Part shown: in pieces, positions 59,211 to 64,000 of the stretch
How positions within the stretch are numbered: the first letter of the stretch is position 1
How the letters are laid out: every line of letters starts with the position of its first letter
Origin: SKPT01 sp040905445
GTDB taxonomy: Bacteria > Planctomycetota > Phycisphaerae > Phycisphaerales > Phycisphaeraceae
Reading direction: 5' to 3'
DNA length: 64,000 bases
Assembly: GCA_040905445.1 (NCBI GenBank)
Contig: JBBDRN010000027.1
Coordinates: forward strand, 56,634 to 120,633
Notes under the pieces: generated by a model
Database searches by the model: none
Seen by the model: the letters and a program-made list of their open reading frames with translations, nothing else
What the model was told of the DNA's origin: nothing
Made by a program: the position numbers and the translations under genes

Positions 59211-59450
59211 TCAATAGGGCTCCATCGGCCGCAACCGGTCGCGCAACGACCGCCGCCCCCCGCCTGGCATCGCCTGGTGCCGCCCCATACCCCCCGCCGA
59301 CTCGTAGCCGCGCAGCGACTGGAACCGCTCGTACGGGCTGTGCGGATCGTCGCGCGCCGACAGCGGGCTCGGCTGGCAGCCCCCGCCGAGCACCATCACC
59401 GCCGCCAGCACGGCCGCACCCACCCAGGCACCTCGTCTCCAATCGCTCAT
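59211..59450 (-). CDS. Small lipoprotein
   Basis: 79 residues with a signal helix and lipobox ending LGGGC near residue 25. The tail has SPYERFQSLRGYESAGG, a stretch I associate with small Phycisphaerae lipoproteins. Function unknown. Confidence 0.7.
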   Translation of the reverse strand: MSDWRRGAWVGAAVLAAVMVLGGGCQPSPLSARDDPHSPYERFQSLRGYESAGGMGRHQAMPGGGRRSLRDRLRPMEPY

Positions 59451-59580
59451 GCCCCGATTCTACGCCCGCCACCGCCGCCACACAAAAACCTGCCCCGTCC
59501 ACGCGGCGCTTCCCCTTCGTCTGCTCCGCGCTCCCCGTGCCCTCCGCGAGAACCTTTCCCTGCCCCGCTAAACTCCCCCC

Positions 59581-60858
59581 ATGCCCCGCCGCGAGCGCTC
59601 AACCCGCCCCGCCCAGCGCGATGCGGCCGTCCGCATCGTCGCCCGCCTGCGCGATGCTGGCCACACCGCCTACCTCGCCGGCGGATGCGTCCGCGACGCC
59701 CTCCTCGACATCGAGCCCAAGGACTACGACATCGCCACCGACGCCCGCCCCGAGCGCGTCCGCGAGCTCCTGCCCCGCAGCCGCGCCGTCGGCGAAGCCT
59801 TTGGCGTCATCCTCGTCTACCTCAGCGGCTGGCCCATCGAGGTCGCCACCTTCCGCGCCGAGTCCGGCTACGCCGACGGACGCCGCCCCGACGCCGTTCA
59901 CTTCACCGACGCCGAGCACGACGCCCAGCGCCGCGATTTCACCATCAACGGCCTCTTCGCCGACCCCCTCGAAACCGACCCCGCCACGGGACGCGACCGT
60001 ATCATCGACTACGTCGCCGGCCAGGCCGACCTTGCCGCGCACCTCGTCCGCGCCATCGGCGAGCCCGCCCACCGCTTCGGCGAAGACTACCTCCGCATGC
60101 TCCGCGCCCCCCGGTTCGCCGCCCGTCTTGGCTTCGAGATCGAGCCGGGCACGGCCGCGGCCATCCGCGCCGAGGCCTCCTCGCTGGCGCGCATCAGCCG
60201 CGAGCGCATCGGCCACGAAGTTGAGGCGATGCTGACCGGACGCCATCCCGCGCGTGCCGCCGCGCTCATCCAGAGCCTCGCGCTGGATGCCCCGACGCTG
60301 ACCGAGCCGGCCGCCGACGTCCCCCTGCCGACGCTCGCGGCGCTTGAGGTCGCCGACGCGGGACGTTACCCAACGCGCCTCGCCGCCTGGATGATCGATC
60401 GTCACGCCGACGGACGCCCGCTCGCCGCCGCCGCCCGCTTCGCCCACGATGCCGGGCCCGTCGTCGCTCGCTGGCGCGCCGCCCTGAACCTGACCAACCG
60501 TCACCGCGAGGCCCTGCACCGCGTGCTCGACCTGCTCCTGCGCACCGCCGCTTGGCCCGAGCTGCCCGTCGCCCGGCGAAAGCGCCTGCTTGGCGAGCGC
60601 GACTGGCCCGAGGCGCGGGCCCTGCTCAGCGCCCTCGACGCCGACGACGCCTTGGCACGGATCGACGCCGATGCGCAGCCGCTCGTCCAGACCGGCCTCG
60701 CCCCGACGCCGCTCGTGACCGGCCAGGACCTTATCGAGCTCGGCCTGACTCCCGGCCCGCGCTTCGGGCAACTCCTCGAAGCGATCTACGACGCCCAACT
60801 CGACGGCCGCGTCACAACCCGCGACGACGCCCTCGCCTGGATCCGCCAACACAGGTAG
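59581..60858 (+). CDS. cca: CCA-adding tRNA nucleotidyltransferase
   Basis: 425 residues. The class II motif GGCVRDALLDIEPKDYDIAT is near the N-terminus, then RRDFTINGLFADP and RFGEDYLRMLRAPRFAARLG. It adds CCA or poly(A) to RNA 3' ends. Neither tRNA in this window encodes CCA, so such an enzyme is required. A poly(A) polymerase role is possible. Confidence 0.93.
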   Translation: MPRRERSTRPAQRDAAVRIVARLRDAGHTAYLAGGCVRDALLDIEPKDYDIATDARPERVRELLPRSRAVGEAFGVILVYLSGWPIEVATFRAESGYADGRRPDAVHFTDAEHDAQRRDFTINGLFADPLETDPATGRDRIIDYVAGQADLAAHLVRAIGEPAHRFGEDYLRMLRAPRFAARLGFEIEPGTAAAIRAEASSLARISRERIGHEVEAMLTGRHPARAAALIQSLALDAPTLTEPAADVPLPTLAALEVADAGRYPTRLAAWMIDRHADGRPLAAAARFAHDAGPVVARWRAALNLTNRHREALHRVLDLLLRTAAWPELPVARRKRLLGERDWPEARALLSALDADDALARIDADAQPLVQTGLAPTPLVTGQDLIELGLTPGPRFGQLLEAIYDAQLDGRVTTRDDALAWIRQHR

Positions 60859-60971
60859 GGTCTGCTGTGCGGACCTCCCAGCTCCACCGCGCAGCTGCGG
60901 CTCGCCGCTTCGCCCACCCCGCAGCACACCTCCGCCGCCGCTATAGTCTGCCCTTTGCCCCGCGCCGACCC

Positions 60972-61667
60972 ATGGAAGAGTGGCTCACCCAGTTCGCCGC
61001 CAACGCCCCCTACGTCGTGGTCTTCGGCGTCCTGGTGCTCTCAGGCTTCGGCCTGCCCCTGCCCGAGGACATCCCGCTGCTGCTGGCCGGCTACCTCGCC
61101 GGCCAAGGCTACGCCGACCCCTGGATCATGTTCCCCGGCTGCTTCCTCGCCATCGTCGGCGCCGATCTGATGGTCTTCACCATCGGCCGCCGCTACGGCC
61201 ACTACGTGCCCCGCCTGCCTCTGCTCCGCGGCTTCCTCACCGAAGCACGCCTCGCCCGCACCGAGCGCCAACTCCACCGCCACGGCGGCAAGTTCATCTT
61301 CATGGCCCGCTTCCTGCCCGGCGTGCGCACCGCCGCCTACTTCACGGCCGGCACCTTCAAGATCCCCTACTGGAAGTTTCTCCTCTTTGACGGCAGCGCC
61401 GCCGCCATCAGTGTCCCGGCCATCGTCTTCCTCGCCTACTTCTTCGCCCACGAGATCGACCGCGTCCGCGAGTGGGTTCAGGAGGGCCAGATCGCCGCCA
61501 TCATCCTCGTCGTCCTCGTCATCGTCGTTCTCGCCGCCATCAAGCTCTTCTTCAAACGCCGCACCCAGCTCGCCGACCCCGACACCCCACCATCCCTCCA
61601 CCCCGCCACCCCTCCAACCAACCCGCCGCGAACCGAACCACGCGGAATCAAGGAATTGGGGGATTAG
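60972..61667 (+). CDS. DedA family membrane protein
   Basis: 231 residues from the ATG at 60972. DedA features: GFGLPLPEDIPLLLAGYLAG, then FMARFLPGVRTAAYFTAGTF and six or so helices. The family flips or supports phospholipids such as undecaprenyl phosphate. The last 40 residues are a Pro/Thr-rich tail with microsatellite traces (DTPPSLHPATPPTNPP). Confidence 0.92.
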   Translation: MEEWLTQFAANAPYVVVFGVLVLSGFGLPLPEDIPLLLAGYLAGQGYADPWIMFPGCFLAIVGADLMVFTIGRRYGHYVPRLPLLRGFLTEARLARTERQLHRHGGKFIFMARFLPGVRTAAYFTAGTFKIPYWKFLLFDGSAAAISVPAIVFLAYFFAHEIDRVREWVQEGQIAAIILVVLVIVVLAAIKLFFKRRTQLADPDTPPSLHPATPPTNPPRTEPRGIKELGD

Positions 61668-61705
61668 GGATTGGGGATTGAAGACAGCTTCCCGAAACGG
61701 GTGCG

Positions 61706-61725
61706 ACTGGTGGCTAGCCGCCAGT
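61706..61725. repeat. REP-like palindrome after the DedA gene
   Basis: ACTGGTGGC-TA-GCCGCCAGT, a 9-bp stem with one wobble, preceded by CCGAAACGGGTGC. A related GTCCGAAACGGGTGC lies at about 27405. It may help to terminate the DedA gene. Confidence 0.7.
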
Positions 61726-61776
61726 GCCTCACCCACGTGCACGGACCGACACCCCAATCCCCAACCCCCACTTCCC

Positions 61777-63183
61777 TCACGTGTAATGCAACTGCGCCGT
61801 CACCGTCCCCGCCTGGTCCGCACGCAGTCGCACCCAATGCGCGCCGAACCCCGTCGGAAACACGTACTGCCCATACCCTGCCGGCCCCGTCGTCAGCATC
61901 AACCCCGGCACAAACGACCCATCGCCCATGTAGTCGATCTCGACCACGATGTTCACGCCCTCGCCCGCGTCGTGCGTCACGTGCAGGCACTTGTGCTCGA
62001 AGCCCGTCATCAGGTACGGGTCTGACGGCTCGCCCGCGTGCACCGGCGTACGCCACCACGGCCCGCCCCAGCCCGTCGGCTTGCCGAAGCCCCACAAGTC
62101 ATCGGTCTTGCCGAACCACAGGTTGGCCTGCGGCTGACCCACCACCGGGTTGGAGTCATGGATCGGCGTGGTCTGATCACCCGCCATCACCAGCAGGCCG
62201 TTCCACGACGCGAAATCGCCGATGATCCGCAAGTGCGTGCTGATCGGCCGCAGCCCCCACACCCGTCCGACATAGGTCATCGCCGGCAGCTCGTAGAACA
62301 TCCCGCTCGCGTTCATCAGCCAGCGCTCGGACTCCACCTCCCGGATCCGCGGCCACTCGGTCGTCCACGCGTGCGTCTGCGTGTGCGTCGCCTTGGGGAA
62401 GCGGTACGTCATCCACCCGGTCTCGGGCAGGCGCGTCTTCAATATTGCCGACGCGCGGTCCTGGCCCACGGCGAAGATCGCAGGCCCAAGCTCGCCGGAC
62501 ACGCGCCCCTCGACCGTGTTGAACTGCGTGCGCTCGAGCACCTGCCACGTCTCGCCGTCCCACTCCGCGAGGCGCCCATCGCACTGGCTGGGGTCGTCGA
62601 AGTCCTTGGCGTAATAGCTGTTGTTGGCGACGATCAGCCGCCCCTGGGCGCAGCACGCGTCCTTGAAGTGGGCGTCCTTCTGCCCGCTGGTGCCCAGCTC
62701 CTCGGTCAGGTCGGCGAGCTGCCGCACCTCCAGCGTGTAGACGTCCGCCTCAAAGAGCTCGCCCTCCATGCCCAGGAAATACACCAGCCGATCCGGCTCG
62801 CTGAGGTGAAGCGTCGTCGCCGTCAGCCGCGTGTTCACGAGGTCCGTGAACGTTCGCACCGTGCCTTCGATGTCGATCGCGTGCGGGCCGATGATGAGCT
62901 GGTTGCTCGGCGCGTGAATCAGGCGGTTGGCGTACGTCCCCACGACGCTGGCGGGGTGCTTCGTCAGCGTCATGGCGTCGTCGAGATGGAAGAGGCCCGT
63001 CCCCGCCCCGGTGCCCATCTTGTGCGCGACGTAGGTGACGAACCACAGGCGATCCGCCCACGGCATGATCGCCCCGATGCCGGTCTCGCTCCGCCGCGGC
63101 AGGTGCTCCGCCTTCACGGCCGTATGCGGCAGCACCCCACTGATGTTCAGTCCCGACGCGTGCTTCTGCCATGATGCGTTCAT
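61777..63183 (-). CDS. Conserved protein of unknown function, probable beta-propeller
   Basis: 468 residues from the ATG at 63183, with GAGGAG nearby. No signal peptide. Many Trp/Gly/Asp motifs are spaced every 40-50 residues (MPWADRLWFVTYVAH, GRLAEWDGETWQVLERTQF, GDFASWNGLLVMAGDQT), as in a propeller. A metal or enzyme motif is not visible. I recognise the style from planctomycete sugar loci but cannot name a family. Confidence 0.8.
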   Translation of the reverse strand: MNASWQKHASGLNISGVLPHTAVKAEHLPRRSETGIGAIMPWADRLWFVTYVAHKMGTGAGTGLFHLDDAMTLTKHPASVVGTYANRLIHAPSNQLIIGPHAIDIEGTVRTFTDLVNTRLTATTLHLSEPDRLVYFLGMEGELFEADVYTLEVRQLADLTEELGTSGQKDAHFKDACCAQGRLIVANNSYYAKDFDDPSQCDGRLAEWDGETWQVLERTQFNTVEGRVSGELGPAIFAVGQDRASAILKTRLPETGWMTYRFPKATHTQTHAWTTEWPRIREVESERWLMNASGMFYELPAMTYVGRVWGLRPISTHLRIIGDFASWNGLLVMAGDQTTPIHDSNPVVGQPQANLWFGKTDDLWGFGKPTGWGGPWWRTPVHAGEPSDPYLMTGFEHKCLHVTHDAGEGVNIVVEIDYMGDGSFVPGLMLTTGPAGYGQYVFPTGFGAHWVRLRADQAGTVTAQLHYT

Positions 63184-63342
63184 CCATGCGTCTCCTCGAT
63201 GGCCGGCCATGATACCGCCTGGGCAGTTTCGCGCAGCGTTCGTCTCCCCCTCGCCGCGCTCCGCTGCGCTCTCCGCGGTCCCCTGCGAGAACTTCCCTCA
63301 CCCTGCTACAATCCCGTTTTCCCCGCGCGCAGGACACCGACC

Positions 63343-64000
63343 ATGACCACCACGACGAACCACAAGCTCAACCGCTACTCCGCCCGCGTCACCCAGCCAC
63401 GCTCCCAGGGCGCCTCGCAGGCGATGCTCTACGGCACGGGGCTGTCGCGCGAGGACCTCGACAAGCCGCAGCTCGGCATCGCCTCGATGTGGTACGACGG
63501 CAACACCTGCAACATGCACTTGAACGACCTCGCTGCGCGCGTCAAGGACGGCGCGCAGAAGGCCGGCCTCGTCGGCATGCGCTTCAACACCATCGGCGTG
63601 TCCGACGGCATCTCCATGGGCACCGAGGGCATGAGCTATTCGCTGCAGTCGCGCGACCTCATCGCGGACTCGATCGAGACCGTCATGGCCGCCCAGTGGT
63701 ACGACGCGCTCGTCGCCATCCCCGGCTGCGACAAGAACATGCCCGGGTGCATCATCGCCATGGGCCGGCTCAACCGCCCGGCGCTGATGGTCTACGGCGG
63801 CTCGATCAAGCCCGGCTGCACCACCTTCGGCGAAACGCCCGAGCCCCGCGACATCGTCTCCGCCTTCCAGAGCTACGGGGAATACATCGCCGGCCGCATC
63901 ACCGACGAGCAGCGCGACCAGATCGTGCGCAACTCCTGCCCCGGCGCCGGCGCGTGCGGCGGCATGTACACCGCCAACACCATGGCCAGCGCCATCGAAG
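63343..64000 (+). CDS. ilvD: Dihydroxy-acid dehydratase, 5' part
   Basis: The first 219 codons of a gene cut by the window end. It reads MTTTTNHKLNRYSARVTQPR at the start. The Fe-S cysteines are in the IPGCDKNMPGC box near residue 130 and in SCPGAGACGGMYTANTMASA near residue 205. It dehydrates dihydroxy acids in valine, leucine and isoleucine synthesis. Confidence 0.95.
   Translation, partial: MTTTTNHKLNRYSARVTQPRSQGASQAMLYGTGLSREDLDKPQLGIASMWYDGNTCNMHLNDLAARVKDGAQKAGLVGMRFNTIGVSDGISMGTEGMSYSLQSRDLIADSIETVMAAQWYDALVAIPGCDKNMPGCIIAMGRLNRPALMVYGGSIKPGCTTFGETPEPRDIVSAFQSYGEYIAGRITDEQRDQIVRNSCPGAGACGGMYTANTMASAIE

Noticed and set aside
61600..61620. Microsatellite traces at the DedA end as a separate gene feature
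   Set aside because: Too short and irregular to list on its own; noted in the DedA entry.

Overview
This is a very GC-rich, gene-dense bacterial chromosome segment that looks like a member of the Planctomycetota, most likely a Phycisphaerae-type lineage. The pointers are two PEP-CTERM (V-P-E-P) proteins, a prepilin-like protein with an FTLIEL cleavage motif, an iduronate-type sulfatase, a zinc ribbon of the CGYDLRG...CPECG type, MoxR/DUF58/VWA clusters, HflKC, and rpsL-rpsG not followed by fusA or tuf. No species can be named from the sequence alone.

Layout. 1-8342: one plus-strand operon with overlapping genes (helical protein, coiled-coil membrane protein, MoxR ATPase, DUF58, BatA-like and large VWA membrane proteins). 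8477-9111: a tRNA with a Cys anticodon but a long variable arm, next to a decayed tyrosine recombinase. 9394-10155: a PEP-CTERM protein. 10257-20631 (all minus strand): purM, a TgpA-like transglutaminase with a second DUF58 protein, a lipoprotein, a type IIA topoisomerase B subunit overlapped by a PIN toxin/antitoxin pair, a VOC protein and leucyl aminopeptidase. 20743-24367: a phytanoyl-CoA dioxygenase-like enzyme, a prepilin-like protein and rpsF-ssb-rplI (no rpsR). 24429-31721: glycerate kinase, tRNA-Arg(UCG), a FetAB-like exporter, hflKC, and a Gfo/Idh oxidoreductase with a sugar isomerase. 31743-41253: anmK with a sodium:solute symporter, a lipoprotein, prfC, a four-carbon acid sugar kinase, a gamma-glutamylcyclotransferase and an Asp-box protein. 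41491-50086: a coiled-coil HTH regulator, a TAXI-TRAP transporter, a DUF2264 protein, a sigma-54 activator and a sulfatase. 50212-52223: rpsG, rpsL and clpP, separated by a 45-nt poly-C run. 52291-64000: small membrane proteins, an alginate-lyase-like enzyme, an M20 amidohydrolase, a secreted PEP-CTERM protein, zinc-ribbon proteins, a PGRP-type amidase, a CCA-adding enzyme, a DedA protein, a large conserved hypothetical and the 5' part of ilvD.

Many of the accessory genes suit a heterotroph living on sulfated or uronic-acid polysaccharides: sulfatase, alginate-lyase-like enzyme, DUF2264, TRAP and SSS importers, acid-sugar kinase, glycerate kinase, Gfo/Idh oxidoreductase and TIM-barrel isomerase. 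That metabolic reading is inference from families and proximity.

Beyond the genes, the window has two dispersed repeat classes: palindromic REP-like units built on CACTGACAAG or CACTGGCGG arms, and a G-rich microsatellite related to GGGGGTGGC that sits in intergenic DNA and also enters the ends or loops of several proteins. The best candidates for something unusual are the class II tRNA-Cys, the 45-nt poly-C tract upstream of rpsL, the antitoxin-toxin-gyrase overlap, a start-codon hairpin before a 72-residue zinc-ribbon protein, and the microsatellite family. I did not recognise a clearly new multi-gene system such as a defence island or CRISPR array.
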